Origin: Filimonas lacunae
GTDB taxonomy: Bacteria > Bacteroidota > Bacteroidia > Chitinophagales > Chitinophagaceae
Direction: 5' to 3'
NCBI RefSeq assembly: GCF_002355595.1
Contig: NZ_AP017422.1
Location: 5,956,823-6,020,822 of the forward strand
DNA: 64,000 bases
Made by a program: the position numbers and the translations under genes
Notes under the pieces: model-generated
The model's input: only the letters and a program-made list of their open reading frames with translations
Told to the model about the DNA's origin: nothing
The model's database searches: none
In this document: positions 44,855-54,577 of the stretch, one piece after another
How positions within the stretch are numbered: the stretch's first letter is position 1
Layout of the letters: each line of letters starts with the position of its first letter

Positions 44855-45583
44855 TCAATAATAAGAAGGAGAATGCCCGGTGTACTTTTTAATCTCATTA
44901 GCCAGGTGCGCCTGATCGTAATATCCATATTGAAAAGCGATCTCTTCCAAACTCACTTTTTCGCCCACCTGCCTGATGTGTTGTAAGGCAGCCCCAAACC
45001 GCACCACGTTAGAAAAAGCCTTGGCGCTAATGCCGGTGGATTGCAAAAACTGCCTTTCCAGCTGACGGGGGGTGATAAAATGCGCTTTGGCCAGCAAGCC
45101 AATACGTTTATTACCCTTATGTATTATAATGTCTGCAATGACCGGCAACAACCGGTGATGCTCCTGCGCCTTCCTTGCCAGAAAATAGGCATCCAACCTT
45201 TGGGAAAAACCAGCTTCCGCCAACCGGCAATTCAACAGATCGCGTTCAAATTCTATACAACCATCCGCCGTATCGTGTAGGGGCAACTGATAAAACAATG
45301 CAAAAGCAGCTGGTTTAAAACGGACACCTATTAATAAAGCGTTGGCTCTCAAAACACTATCCGCAAAAGCCGTCATGGTACCGTTTAAATACACTTTATC
45401 TGCTGTCATCACTTCTTTTGTCCCGGCATCCGAAACCGAAGAACCCAGGTTACAAATAATATCCACCGCCCCATCTGGCAATATCCGGCTGGTAACACTG
45501 GTAATATTACTACCCGTAGCCACCTTCCAGTAAGCATCTATATAGGGGCGTAAAGCAATATGTGGCAGATATTCAGTATACAT
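44855..45583 (-). CDS. AraC-family transcriptional regulator
   Basis: 242 residues from the Met giving MYTEYLPHIALRPYIDAYWK; a longer start adds 15 hydrophobic residues that do not fit. The N-terminal ligand domain has ILPDGAVDIICNLG; the C-terminal double helix-turn-helix (about 145-240) has ISAKAFSNVVRFGAALQHI and EEIAFQYGYYDQAHLANEIKKYTGHSP, the AraC signature. It probably controls the VOC and small membrane protein genes that follow. Confidence 0.9.
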   Translation of the reverse strand: MYTEYLPHIALRPYIDAYWKVATGSNITSVTSRILPDGAVDIICNLGSSVSDAGTKEVMTADKVYLNGTMTAFADSVLRANALLIGVRFKPAAFALFYQLPLHDTADGCIEFERDLLNCRLAEAGFSQRLDAYFLARKAQEHHRLLPVIADIIIHKGNKRIGLLAKAHFITPRQLERQFLQSTGISAKAFSNVVRFGAALQHIRQVGEKVSLEEIAFQYGYYDQAHLANEIKKYTGHSPSYY

Positions 45584-45789
45584 ATAACCCACTGAAACTA
45601 TTACAAAAAATAGCAATGGCCAACACAATTCTCTAAAATCTCCCCCTTTCCCCCAACGGTTTTATTCCCTTTTTTATAACAAAAAAATCAGTCGCCAGTC
45701 CTCCAGACATCAAAAAAGCTATTTATCTTCGGTAACAATAGTTGCATAGCTAACTATTTAGTCGGGAAATTTTCTAAACGCATCAGATC

Positions 45790-48168
45790 ATGAAACGTAC
45801 GATCAAAAAAGTAGCAGTGTTAGGAAGTGGAGTGATGGGGTCGAGAATTGCTTGTCATTTTGCCGGAACAGGCGTACAGGTACTTTTACTGGATATTGTT
45901 CCCAAGGAAGCAGTAGAAAGCACCAAGCCAGCCGAGAGAAACAAAATAGTGAATGACGCGCTGCAAGCCGCCATTAAAAGCAGTCCCTCTCCCGTATACC
46001 ACAAAAACGTTGTCAAAAACATTACCACCGGTAATTTCGACGACAACCTCCCACAAATTGCCCAGTACGATTGGGTAATAGAAGTAGTGGTAGAACGCCT
46101 GGACATTAAGCAATCGCTCTACCAAAAGGTAGAACAATATCGCAAACCAGGCGCTCTTATCACTTCCAATACTTCGGGTATTCCCATTCATATGCTAAGT
46201 GAAGGCCGTAGTGAAGACTTTAAAAAGCACTTTTGCGGCACACACTTTTTTAACCCGCCGCGTTACCTGCGCCTGCTGGAAATCATTCCTACCAAGGATA
46301 CCGACCAGGAAGTAGTTGATTTTCTGATGCATTACGGCGATCTGTTCCTGGGTAAAACCACCGTACTGGCTAAAGACACCCCTGCCTTCATAGCCAACCG
46401 TATTGGCGTGTTTGGCATTATGAGCATCTTTAACAGCATGGAAAAGCTGGGCCTGAGCATTGATGAGGTAGAAGCCCTTACTGGTCCGTTAATTGGCCGC
46501 CCTAAATCGGCCACCTTTCGCACAGCCGATGTTGTTGGTATAGACACTCTGGTAAATGTGGCCAAAGGCGTAGGCGCTAATTGCCCTAACGATGAAGCCA
46601 AAGCCGTATTTGCCATTCCCACCTGGCTGGAAAAACTGGTAGAAAACAAATGGTTAGGCGATAAAACCGGCCAGGGTTTCTTCAAGAAAACCAAAGGTGC
46701 TGGTGGTGAAAAAGAAATACTGGTGCTGAACCTGCAAACGCTGGAATACGAAGCCCGTAAGAAACCAAAATTTGCATCGGTAGAAACGGCTAAGCCTATC
46801 GACAGCCTGAAGCAACGCCTGAAATTATTAGTAGCAGGACAGGATAAGGCCGCAGAATTCCTGCGTCATTTCCACTATGCCCTGTTCTCTTATATATCAC
46901 ACCGCATTCCTGAAATAAGTGACGAGTTGTACCGCCTGGACGATGCCATGGAAGCAGGTTTTGGCTGGGAAATAGGCGCATTTGAAAGCTGGGATGTGTT
47001 AGGTGTGGCTGATACTGTTAATAAAATGGAAACAGCCGGCTACACTGTAGCGGAGTGGGTAAAAGACATGCTGCACTCTGGCATCAACACCTTTTATAAA
47101 GTAGAAGCCGGCAAGCGCTTGTATTATGATATGGCTACCAAAGCCTACAAACCGCTACCTGGTGGCGAATCATTTATCATACTCAACAACTATAAAGAGA
47201 AAACAGTATGGAAAAACGGCAATGCCTCCCTGTTTGATATAGGGGATGGCGTAGCAGCACTGCAATGGAACACTAAAATGAACACTATTGGCGGGGAAGT
47301 GCTGGAAGCTGTGAACAAAAGTATTGCCCTGGCAGAAGAGAAATTCAAAGGTCTTGTTATAGCCAACGACGGTGCAAACTTTAGTGCTGGCGCCAACGTA
47401 GGTATGATATTTATGTTTGCCGTGGAGCAGGAATATGACGAGCTGGACATGGCTATTCGCCAGTTTCAGAACACCATGATGCGTGTACGTTATTCTTCTG
47501 TACCTGTAGTGGTAGCTCCACACGGACTTACCCTTGGAGGTGGTTGCGAAATGAATTTGCATGCCGATAAAATCTGCGCCTCTGCCGAAACCTATATTGG
47601 TTTAGTAGAATTGGGTGTAGGTTTAATACCCGGAGGTGGTGGAACTAAAGAGTTTACCCTTCGGGCTGCTGATGAGATGCACGAAGATGAACCGGAAACC
47701 ATCACCCTCAAGAACAGATTCCTTTCGATTGCTACAGCCAAGGTGGCTACTTCGGCCCATGAAGGTTTTGAAATGGGTATTTTACGCAAAGGTCATGATG
47801 AAGTGATAATGAACCAGGCAAGAAGAATTGCCGAAGCAAAACGCAGCGTTATTGAGCTGTACGACAGTGGTTATCAAACCCCTATTCAAAGAAAAGATGT
47901 AAAAGTATTAGGCCGTTCGGCTTTAGGCGCCTTATATGCCGGCATTAACGGTATGTGGCGTGCCAACTATGCCACCGATCACGATGCACTGGTAGCCCGT
48001 AAACTGGCCTATGTGATGTGCGGAGGTGATTTAAGCGAACAAAGCCTGGTAAGTGAACAATATTTACTGGACCTGGAAAGAGAGGCATTTTTAAGCTTAT
48101 CCGGTGAAAGAAAAACACTGGAAAGGATACAAGGTGTATTGAAAACCGGAAGGCCTGTCAGGAACTAA
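45790..48168 (+). CDS. fadN: 3-hydroxyacyl-CoA dehydrogenase / enoyl-CoA hydratase, FadN type
   Basis: Two-activity beta-oxidation enzyme. 792 residues with the dehydrogenase domain first (GSGVMGSRIACHF near 12-24, then HFFNPPRYLRLLEIIP and GLSIDEVEALTGPLIGRPKSATFRTADVVG). The crotonase domain follows (GANFSAGANVGMI, GLTLGGGCEMNLHAD, GLVELGVGLIPGGGGTKEF). This order is that of Bacillus FadN and the reverse of E. coli FadB. No thiolase or acyl-CoA dehydrogenase gene is adjacent. Confidence 0.92.
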   Translation: MKRTIKKVAVLGSGVMGSRIACHFAGTGVQVLLLDIVPKEAVESTKPAERNKIVNDALQAAIKSSPSPVYHKNVVKNITTGNFDDNLPQIAQYDWVIEVVVERLDIKQSLYQKVEQYRKPGALITSNTSGIPIHMLSEGRSEDFKKHFCGTHFFNPPRYLRLLEIIPTKDTDQEVVDFLMHYGDLFLGKTTVLAKDTPAFIANRIGVFGIMSIFNSMEKLGLSIDEVEALTGPLIGRPKSATFRTADVVGIDTLVNVAKGVGANCPNDEAKAVFAIPTWLEKLVENKWLGDKTGQGFFKKTKGAGGEKEILVLNLQTLEYEARKKPKFASVETAKPIDSLKQRLKLLVAGQDKAAEFLRHFHYALFSYISHRIPEISDELYRLDDAMEAGFGWEIGAFESWDVLGVADTVNKMETAGYTVAEWVKDMLHSGINTFYKVEAGKRLYYDMATKAYKPLPGGESFIILNNYKEKTVWKNGNASLFDIGDGVAALQWNTKMNTIGGEVLEAVNKSIALAEEKFKGLVIANDGANFSAGANVGMIFMFAVEQEYDELDMAIRQFQNTMMRVRYSSVPVVVAPHGLTLGGGCEMNLHADKICASAETYIGLVELGVGLIPGGGGTKEFTLRAADEMHEDEPETITLKNRFLSIATAKVATSAHEGFEMGILRKGHDEVIMNQARRIAEAKRSVIELYDSGYQTPIQRKDVKVLGRSALGALYAGINGMWRANYATDHDALVARKLAYVMCGGDLSEQSLVSEQYLLDLEREAFLSLSGERKTLERIQGVLKTGRPVRN

Positions 48169-48197
48169 GTATTTGCGAATACACATGAGAGAACCGG

Positions 48198-48230
48198 AAG
48201 CCGCCCCATACACATAAGGGCGGCTTTTTT
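48198..48230 (+). terminator. Terminator after fadN-like gene
   Basis: AAGCCGCCC (48198-48206) and GGGCGGCTT (48218-48226), 9 perfect pairs, T run on the plus strand. Confidence 0.9.
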
Positions 48231-48236
48231 ATGTAG

Positions 48237-48587
48237 TTATTGCTGAATAAAATCTTCCCGCATAGGACTGAAAATATCCACCAGCATGCCCGCTTCCAAA
48301 CATACCACTCCATGCACCGCATTAGGTGGAATATAAAAAGCATCGCCTGCGTTCAGTACCTTTTTTACACCATCCACTTCCACTTCAAACACACCACTAT
48401 CAATATGGGTTATTTGTGTATGATAATGATGATGCAAAGTACCTATAGCTCCTTTTTGAAACACCACTTTTACCAGCATCACCCTTTCATCGTAACTCAT
48501 GATTTTGCGTTTTACGCCCTCACCTGTTACTTCCCAGCCGATGGTGCTATCTTCTATAAACACCTGCTTGTTTGTATTATTACTCAT
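48237..48587 (-). CDS. kdgF: KdgF-like cupin (uronate linearisation)
   Basis: 116 residues, one cupin domain. The metal-binding His cluster HHHYH is at 52-56 and His92 in PNAVHGVV. The layout (GEGVKRKIMSYDERVMLVKV then HTQITHIDSGVFEVEVDG) resembles KdgF, which speeds conversion of 4,5-unsaturated uronates to linear keto acids. Its place beside a rhamnogalacturonan lyase and a GH105 gene supports this. A generic cupin is the alternative. Minus strand, downstream of the GH31 gene. Confidence 0.75.
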   Translation of the reverse strand: MSNNTNKQVFIEDSTIGWEVTGEGVKRKIMSYDERVMLVKVVFQKGAIGTLHHHYHTQITHIDSGVFEVEVDGVKKVLNAGDAFYIPPNAVHGVVCLEAGMLVDIFSPMREDFIQQ

Positions 48588-48662
48588 ACTTTTCTATTTT
48601 TTAAACAAAAGGGGCCCGGCCAAAAGACCCGCCCCTTATTAGGTTCAATGTTTGCTTATTTA

Positions 48663-51104
48663 TTAAAAACCGGCTTCTATGTTAATAGTAGCCGTATTAA
48701 CAGACTTGGTTCTAATATACAATATTTGTTCTGTTTCGTTGTAATACCAGTTGCCTTTTGATAAAGCATTGCTGGTAGAAGCCAACACACCTGCTTTATT
48801 TTCTGATACATTTACCGGCTTTTTGGCGGCATGCAGTTTAACCAGGTAGTTATGCGTAGCTGGCGCAAACTTTCCTTCCGGCTTTTTCACTTGTACGCTA
48901 ACGTTGGCGTTTGTCCAGGTGGTGCTGATAGCAGTAACAGCGTACTGGCCATTTTTATATGCCTGGCTCTTGCCATCATCTTCATACAGCGTATAACCGC
49001 CATTAGCCCCAGGATATATATCCAGCGTTATTTCGTCCACCGCTTTTTCATCGCAATACAACATAGCCGGTTGTGATGGAATGATAGCGCCTGCTTTCAC
49101 AAATAAAGGAATAGTATCCAGCGGTGTTACTACATGCACATATTGTTTCCCCTTGTAAGCTTTACCTGTCCAGTAATTGAACCAGTCACCTTCCGGCAAA
49201 TAGATGCTACGTGTTTGTGCGCCTTTGGTAGTAACAGGACAAACCAACAGGTTATCGCCAAACATATATTCATCGGAGATTTCATATACATTTTCATCAT
49301 TTTGGTATTGTAGCACCAATGCGCGCATTAAAGGCATGCCGGTTACATAGTTTTGCCAGGCGCTGCTATAGATATAAGGCAATAGCTGATAACGCAATGA
49401 ATCGTATTTTTTAAAGTTGCGTAACGCGTTATCGCCATAATTCCACGGCTCTTTATAACCCGGATGATCCATACCAAACACCATTGACACCGGGCTAAAC
49501 ATACCAAACTGTACCCAACGGATATATAGCTCCGGATCGGCCTGGTGTTCAAAGCCGCCCATACAATGCGACCATTGCCCCACACCGGAAATACCAATAT
49601 TCAAACCTGCTTTAATAACAGGCGCAAAATACTGCCACTCACTTGGCCAGTCTCCCGCGAAAATAAACGGGTAACGCTGTATGCCCGCAAAGCCCTCACG
49701 CGTTTGGTTCAAGCCCCTGATGCCATTATATTTCTGAAACTGCTCATAAGCACCTTTGGCATAAGCCACCGGAAACAGGTTGTGCAGCTCATTAATATGC
49801 TTACCGGTAGGGCCTATTTTTTCATTATCATTTGCCATTGCACCAAAAGCGCTACCCTCATCGGTTTTTAAAAATTTAGCGCCTAAAGATGCTACTCTTT
49901 TCACGCCGTGATTCCACCACCAGTCTACCGCTGTGGTATCAAAGAAGTTTACAAACTCCCCTGCATAATTCTCTTCAGGATAGGTGTATTTCAATTGCTG
50001 TGCAGTATCCAGCAGTTTGAGCTTTTTACCATTATCAAATCGCGGACGTAAATGCAGACCTACCATATTATAATGCATGGCATACAGGCTGTCGAACATC
50101 CCTTTAGGATCTGTAAACGTTTCGCGCCATTCAAAAGAGGTAGCGCCTTTTCCACCCACTTCACCAAATATGCGCCAGGTACTGTCCAGCCATAACAGGT
50201 CTACCGGAATACCCATTGCCCGAAGCTTGCGCGCCAGTTCAATGACATACGCATCACTGGTCAATTCTTCGTGGCCCCAGGTGCCGCCGGAATAGGTGCC
50301 CACATGCAAACCAAAAGCAAAGCGAGGCAGCAATGGCGTTTTGCCGGTTAAAGCCGTATAGCTGTTTAATATATTACTGAAAGTGGGGCCGTAGATAAAG
50401 TAGTAGTCCAGCTCGCCGCCTTCTGCTTTAAAGCTGTATTCACCTGCTTTGGCTGCGCCCATATCCCACTCAGAGGCATAGGCATTGTGCAGGAATAAAC
50501 CATACCCCTTAGTGCTGATAAAAAACGGCACTGGTGAATAGTTCGCTTCCAGTATGTTGTAAGCGCCTATCTCGTGTGGCAAGCCTTGTCCCCTGCCTAC
50601 ATTCAGCCTGAGATGTTTACTTCTTCTGTCTAAAAAGTCCATGCGTTCGCCAAAACCAAACACATGCTCATCTGGTTGCAATTGTTTTATGCTTCCTACG
50701 GTATCTCCATTTTTATAAGCGCTGACCTCTTTATCTGCCATCAGCAGTTTACCGTCTTTCAACGACACACTTACCCGCAAATCAGCTTTCTGCACTTCCA
50801 CTTTTATTTCACTGGTAGTGATCACAAAACGATCCCGCCTTTCGGTTACTGTAGCACTCACCTGCTTCCATTGGTAATTAACTACCATGTACGACTCGTT
50901 GGCCTTAAAAGTGCCATCAAAACTATAACGCACCCGAAACATGCCGGGCGTACAAAATTCCAGCTTCATTACACCACGTGTAGCAGGAAAAATCAGGGTA
51001 TTGTACTGCCAGGTATAGGTTTCTTTATAAGTCCCCACATTCTGTTGCGCCTGTAAGGCAACCACACTCAACAATGCAATTGCCCAAACAACAATTCTAT
51101 ACAT
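48663..51104 (-). CDS. GH31 family glycoside hydrolase
   Basis: 813 residues from the ATG giving MYRIVVWAIALLSVVALQAQ (signal peptide); the 17 upstream in-frame codons are not signal-like. N-terminal beta-sandwich, then a (beta/alpha)8 barrel. The GH31 nucleophile Asp415 lies in FLKTDEGSAF. The second GH31 signature, normally SHDIGGF with the acid/base Asp, reads SHCMGGF with Cys514. A C-terminal beta domain (YPGANGGYTLYEDDG) follows. Members act on alpha-linked glucose, xylose or galactose. Divergent from the PL4 lyase gene and upstream of the cupin gene. The missing acid/base Asp makes ordinary hydrolysis doubtful. Confidence 0.88.
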   Translation of the reverse strand: MYRIVVWAIALLSVVALQAQQNVGTYKETYTWQYNTLIFPATRGVMKLEFCTPGMFRVRYSFDGTFKANESYMVVNYQWKQVSATVTERRDRFVITTSEIKVEVQKADLRVSVSLKDGKLLMADKEVSAYKNGDTVGSIKQLQPDEHVFGFGERMDFLDRRSKHLRLNVGRGQGLPHEIGAYNILEANYSPVPFFISTKGYGLFLHNAYASEWDMGAAKAGEYSFKAEGGELDYYFIYGPTFSNILNSYTALTGKTPLLPRFAFGLHVGTYSGGTWGHEELTSDAYVIELARKLRAMGIPVDLLWLDSTWRIFGEVGGKGATSFEWRETFTDPKGMFDSLYAMHYNMVGLHLRPRFDNGKKLKLLDTAQQLKYTYPEENYAGEFVNFFDTTAVDWWWNHGVKRVASLGAKFLKTDEGSAFGAMANDNEKIGPTGKHINELHNLFPVAYAKGAYEQFQKYNGIRGLNQTREGFAGIQRYPFIFAGDWPSEWQYFAPVIKAGLNIGISGVGQWSHCMGGFEHQADPELYIRWVQFGMFSPVSMVFGMDHPGYKEPWNYGDNALRNFKKYDSLRYQLLPYIYSSAWQNYVTGMPLMRALVLQYQNDENVYEISDEYMFGDNLLVCPVTTKGAQTRSIYLPEGDWFNYWTGKAYKGKQYVHVVTPLDTIPLFVKAGAIIPSQPAMLYCDEKAVDEITLDIYPGANGGYTLYEDDGKSQAYKNGQYAVTAISTTWTNANVSVQVKKPEGKFAPATHNYLVKLHAAKKPVNVSENKAGVLASTSNALSKGNWYYNETEQILYIRTKSVNTATINIEAGF

Positions 51105-51172
51105 GCAATCGAACGTTTTAAAATCTTTTGAATAAAATGGTATGCAATGTAACAAAACAGTATTTAACTACT

Positions 51173-51190
51173 ATCCTGTAGCTACAGGAT
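51173..51190. promoter_or_regulatory. 18-bp perfect palindrome between GH31 and PL4 genes
   Basis: ATCCTGTAGCTACAGGAT, in the 121-base gap between two divergent CAZyme genes and 35 bases ahead of the PL4 start. It could be an operator shared by both genes or a leader hairpin of the lyase mRNA. The 11-mer TATCCTGTAGC at its left recurs exactly at 62628-62638, ahead of the GH105 gene. Confidence 0.6.
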
Positions 51191-51225
51191 GGTTTTTGTC
51201 AAAAACTATAGATATTTGGTGGACT

Positions 51226-52932
51226 ATGAACAGGATCCTTATTTTTACCCTCAGCCTGTTACTGACGCAGCTTGCAGCCCATGCCCAGCTATCAGTAACA
51301 GAAAACGGCAATACCGTTACTTTACAAAACAACCTGGCTGCTTTTAGCTTTAATACTACCAATGCCGACCTTACCAGTATTGTAAACCATAAAGGAGTAA
51401 GCTTGCTGGGCAAAAAAGGCAGGGGTTATTTGCTGGGGCCGGGCTTTTCTATGTCGCCCACCACCTATTCACTGGTGCGTAAAACAGATTCCTTAATAGA
51501 AATAGCCTTTGACCACGAAGCCGACAACCATTTTCATTATAGCCTGCATTATATCATCCGGCCTGGTGTTTCCGGTGTGTACTGTTATTTAACCCAAAGC
51601 CATAAAGCGGGCGATTCCGCAGGCATTTACGGCCAAACCCGCTGGGGCATCAGCGCCAACGAAAGCCTGTTTAACTATCACCTGGTGCGCGACAGCATAC
51701 AAGGCCCCATGCCTGCCATGTCTTCGTTCAGTGATGCTAATAAAATACAGGACTGGACCTACCGCCTGCCCGATGGCACTGTGTATACTAAATACAACTA
51801 TGCCGATTACATTGAAGACCGCTACGTGCATGGCATGGCCGGCACCGCATCGAACCTGGGCCTGTTTGTGATACAGGCCAGCCACGAATACCTGAACGGC
51901 GGCCCTACCAAACAATACCAGAATGTACACTCCACCCCTTACCTTATTTGTATGTTTAACTGCGGCCACTTTTTAAGTGACAAGCGTAAAAGCGATGATG
52001 TAATTACAGGTGACTGGCAAAAAACAGATGGCCCTTTTCTACTATACACCAACGAAGGCAGCGATATCAATGCTATATGGACCAACGCTAAACAACAGGC
52101 ACAGCAGGAAATAGCCCAATGGCCTTACCAATGGATGCAAACACCAGACTATCCGTTGCAAAGGGGCACGGTAACCGGCACATTACTATTGAACAATCAA
52201 CCCGCTGCTAACACACATATGATACTGGCTGCACCTGGTTACGACTGGCAGGCACAAACCAGCGGTTACATTTACGCAGTACGAACAGATGCCAAAGGCT
52301 TTTTTACCATACCACATGTTCGCGCAGGCAGCTATACTTTATATGCCTACGGCGCCAATCAAACCGCCAGCTTTAGTAAGGCCAACATTACGGTAAGCGC
52401 AAATAAAACCACTGCTATCGGTGTGCTTGCATGGCAACCCGCCAACCACGGCAAAATATTGTGGCAGTTGGGTATTGCAGACAGAACCACACGTGGCTTT
52501 CGATTCAGCGATCATCCGCGCGAGTATGGCATCTTTGACCAGGTGCCCGATAGTCTGCATTTTACCATAGGCCAAAGTAAGGAAGCCACCGATTGGTACT
52601 ATGCACAAACCAAACCCGGCAACTGGTACATTCATTTTACCAGCAATACCAGCTACACTAAACCTGCTTTATTAACTATAGCCATAGCAGGCGCTGCTAA
52701 AAACCCTACCCTGCAGGTGTTGGTAAACGGGCAAACCGTAAAAACCTATAAACCAGGTAATGATGCCAGCGTATACCGTAGTGCCGTTGCCGGCGGTTAT
52801 TATCAATTGCTGGAAATACCTTTTGATGGCAGCCTGTTACAAAAAGGTAACAATATCATCACCTTGCAATTACCCGATGTTAAAAATGGTGGTGGTATTA
52901 TGTATGATGCTATTAAACTGGAAGCAGAATAA
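51226..52932 (+). CDS. Rhamnogalacturonan lyase, PL4 family
   Basis: Cleaves the backbone of rhamnogalacturonan I by beta-elimination, leaving unsaturated galacturonate ends. 568 residues from the ATG giving MNRILIFTLSLLLTQLAAHA (signal peptide). Domain order matches PL4: catalytic beta-sandwich to about 310, a fibronectin-like second domain (GTVTGTLLLNNQPAANTHMI to AGSYTLYAYG), then a carbohydrate-binding third domain with KILWQLGIADRTTRGFRFSD. The products would feed the GH105 enzyme encoded 9 kb away. Followed 22 bases later by a small secreted protein. Confidence 0.88.
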   Translation: MNRILIFTLSLLLTQLAAHAQLSVTENGNTVTLQNNLAAFSFNTTNADLTSIVNHKGVSLLGKKGRGYLLGPGFSMSPTTYSLVRKTDSLIEIAFDHEADNHFHYSLHYIIRPGVSGVYCYLTQSHKAGDSAGIYGQTRWGISANESLFNYHLVRDSIQGPMPAMSSFSDANKIQDWTYRLPDGTVYTKYNYADYIEDRYVHGMAGTASNLGLFVIQASHEYLNGGPTKQYQNVHSTPYLICMFNCGHFLSDKRKSDDVITGDWQKTDGPFLLYTNEGSDINAIWTNAKQQAQQEIAQWPYQWMQTPDYPLQRGTVTGTLLLNNQPAANTHMILAAPGYDWQAQTSGYIYAVRTDAKGFFTIPHVRAGSYTLYAYGANQTASFSKANITVSANKTTAIGVLAWQPANHGKILWQLGIADRTTRGFRFSDHPREYGIFDQVPDSLHFTIGQSKEATDWYYAQTKPGNWYIHFTSNTSYTKPALLTIAIAGAAKNPTLQVLVNGQTVKTYKPGNDASVYRSAVAGGYYQLLEIPFDGSLLQKGNNIITLQLPDVKNGGGIMYDAIKLEAE

Positions 52933-52954
52933 ACGCTGCCTTAAAACAATTACT

Positions 52955-53653
52955 ATGCTACACAAGATGATATTACTGGTTGTATGCACTATAGGCTTTT
53001 TTACCTCACATGCCCAGGCACAAGGGGCAGAAGCGGAAGGCACATTATTGTATAAAGACAACTTTACCAGGCAATTAGACACTACCCGCTGGAAAGCCGA
53101 AATAGCCCCTCAGCCCAATTCTAAAGTTTATGTAAAACAGGGACAATTGATACTGGATACCAAAGGCGGTGTAACCGTATGGTTTACTACTCCGTTAAGT
53201 GGTGATTATGTAATTGAGTATGACAGAACCGTGCTACAGGACAGTGGTGCCAATGACCGAACATCTGACCTCAACCAGTTTTGGGCGGCAACAGATCCAC
53301 ACAATGCCAACCTGTTTACCCGCAATGGCGTGTTGGAGCGTTACGATTCGTTGCAGTTATATTATGTAGGTATGGGCGGTAATACCAATTCAACCACCCG
53401 GTTTAGAAAATATGAAGGAAATGGCGCGCGTACTTTATTAAAGGAATATACAGATGCCCCACATTTATTGGAAGCGAACAAAACCTATCATGTAAAAACG
53501 ATAGTGAAGGATGGCACAACCAGTTTTTGGATCGATGGAGTTTGTTATTTTTCCTACACCGATCCAACACCGTTGCGTTCAGGTTATTTTGGCTTTCGCT
53601 CTACCAAATCCAGGCAGGCAATAGACAACCTGGTTATTTATGCGCTGCCGTAA
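52955..53653 (+). CDS. Secreted lectin/glucanase-fold protein (DUF6250-like)
   Basis: 232 residues from the ATG giving MLHKMILLVVCTIGFFTSHAQA (signal peptide); a longer frame would overlap the lyase gene by 170 bases and is rejected. The pattern (LYKDNFTRQLDTTRWKAE, DLNQFWAATDPHNAN, YHVKTIVKDGTTSFWIDG, FGFRSTKSRQAIDNLVIY) is a concanavalin-like sandwich found beside pectin lyases in Bacteroidota, in the DUF6250/DUF1961 area; the exact family is uncertain. A carbohydrate-binding or accessory role in RG-I degradation is inferred. Its end overlaps the convergent SOD gene by 20 bases. Confidence 0.78.
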   Translation: MLHKMILLVVCTIGFFTSHAQAQGAEAEGTLLYKDNFTRQLDTTRWKAEIAPQPNSKVYVKQGQLILDTKGGVTVWFTTPLSGDYVIEYDRTVLQDSGANDRTSDLNQFWAATDPHNANLFTRNGVLERYDSLQLYYVGMGGNTNSTTRFRKYEGNGARTLLKEYTDAPHLLEANKTYHVKTIVKDGTTSFWIDGVCYFSYTDPTPLRSGYFGFRSTKSRQAIDNLVIYALP

Positions 53654-54380
53654 AACGTTCTTCAATCACGTTCCAGTTTACTACATTCCACCATGCGTTA
53701 ATGTAGTCGGGGCGACGATTTTGATACTTTAAGTAATAAGCGTGCTCCCACACATCCAGGCCTAACAGTGGTTTACCTTTCAGGTCACTCACATCCATTA
53801 ACGGATTGTCTTGGTTGGCGGTAGAACCAATTACCAGCTTGTGATCTTTACCCACTACCAGCCAGGCCCAGCCACTACCAAAACGGTTTTTACCCGCATC
53901 GGTAAACTGAGTTTTAAATGCATCAAATGAGTTAAAGTCTTTTTCAATAGCCTGTAACAGTTTGCCCGAAGGTTTGGTGGTGGAAGAAGGGGCCGCCATG
54001 CTTTTCCAGAACATTTCATGGTTAAACTGACCGCCGGCGTTGTTGCGCATTTTGGTAGAATACTTAGAAATATTACCCAATAAAGCTTCCAGAGATACTT
54101 TATTGGTATCTACTGTCTCGGCTTGCACCGCTTCGCCCAGGCTTTTAGCATAGGCCGCTCCGTGTTTGGAATAGTGCAGCTCCATAGTCATGGCGTCAAT
54201 TACCGGTTCTAATGCGTTGTAAGCATACGGTAAAGGCTGCTGCTTGTAAGTGATATCCGCTGCCAGCGGCGCAAATCCTTTTGCGTAAGAAGAAAGTACT
54301 GTAAAAGATAACCCTGTTGCCACACCAGCCATTCCGGCTTTTTTCAAAAACTCCCTGCGATTGGTTGCATTTGTTTCCAT
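53634..54380 (-). CDS. Exported Fe/Mn superoxide dismutase
   Basis: Dismutes superoxide. 248 residues with a twin-arginine leader (NRREFLKKAGMAGVATG), so the folded, metal-loaded enzyme is sent to the periplasm. Metal ligands are seen in MELHYSKHGAAY, NHEMFW and GLDVWEHAYY (two of the four come from the last). Iron versus manganese cannot be assigned. Divergent from an ECF sigma gene that leads to a secreted methionine sulfoxide reductase, which suggests one oxidative-stress module. Overlaps the convergent lectin-fold gene by 20 bases. Confidence 0.95.
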   Translation of the reverse strand: METNATNRREFLKKAGMAGVATGLSFTVLSSYAKGFAPLAADITYKQQPLPYAYNALEPVIDAMTMELHYSKHGAAYAKSLGEAVQAETVDTNKVSLEALLGNISKYSTKMRNNAGGQFNHEMFWKSMAAPSSTTKPSGKLLQAIEKDFNSFDAFKTQFTDAGKNRFGSGWAWLVVGKDHKLVIGSTANQDNPLMDVSDLKGKPLLGLDVWEHAYYLKYQNRRPDYINAWWNVVNWNVIEERFTAAHK

Positions 54381-54544
54381 AAAGTTACCAGTGGTTTTAT
54401 TTTATTAGAACATTGTAAAGTTGTAACTTATTCAAAATTAAGCTATTCGAAAAGCTTCTTCGGTCACCAGGCTTTTTTTTACAATTAATTACCTTATGAT
54501 AGCCCGTTCTACTACCCCGTCTCTGAAATTATATACAAAAACTC

Positions 54545-54552
54545 TATTTTTG
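54545..54552 (+). promoter_or_regulatory. Putative -7 box of the ECF sigma operon
   Basis: TATTTTTG, 26 bases ahead of the TTG start. No clear -33 element. Confidence 0.45.
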
Positions 54553-54577
54553 AAAAAAGACCACTCTCCCCGTATCA

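Noticed and set aside
52760-52954. Longer start for the DUF6250-like gene
   Set aside because: It would overlap the PL4 lyase frame by 170 bases and hide a clear signal peptide that begins at 52955.
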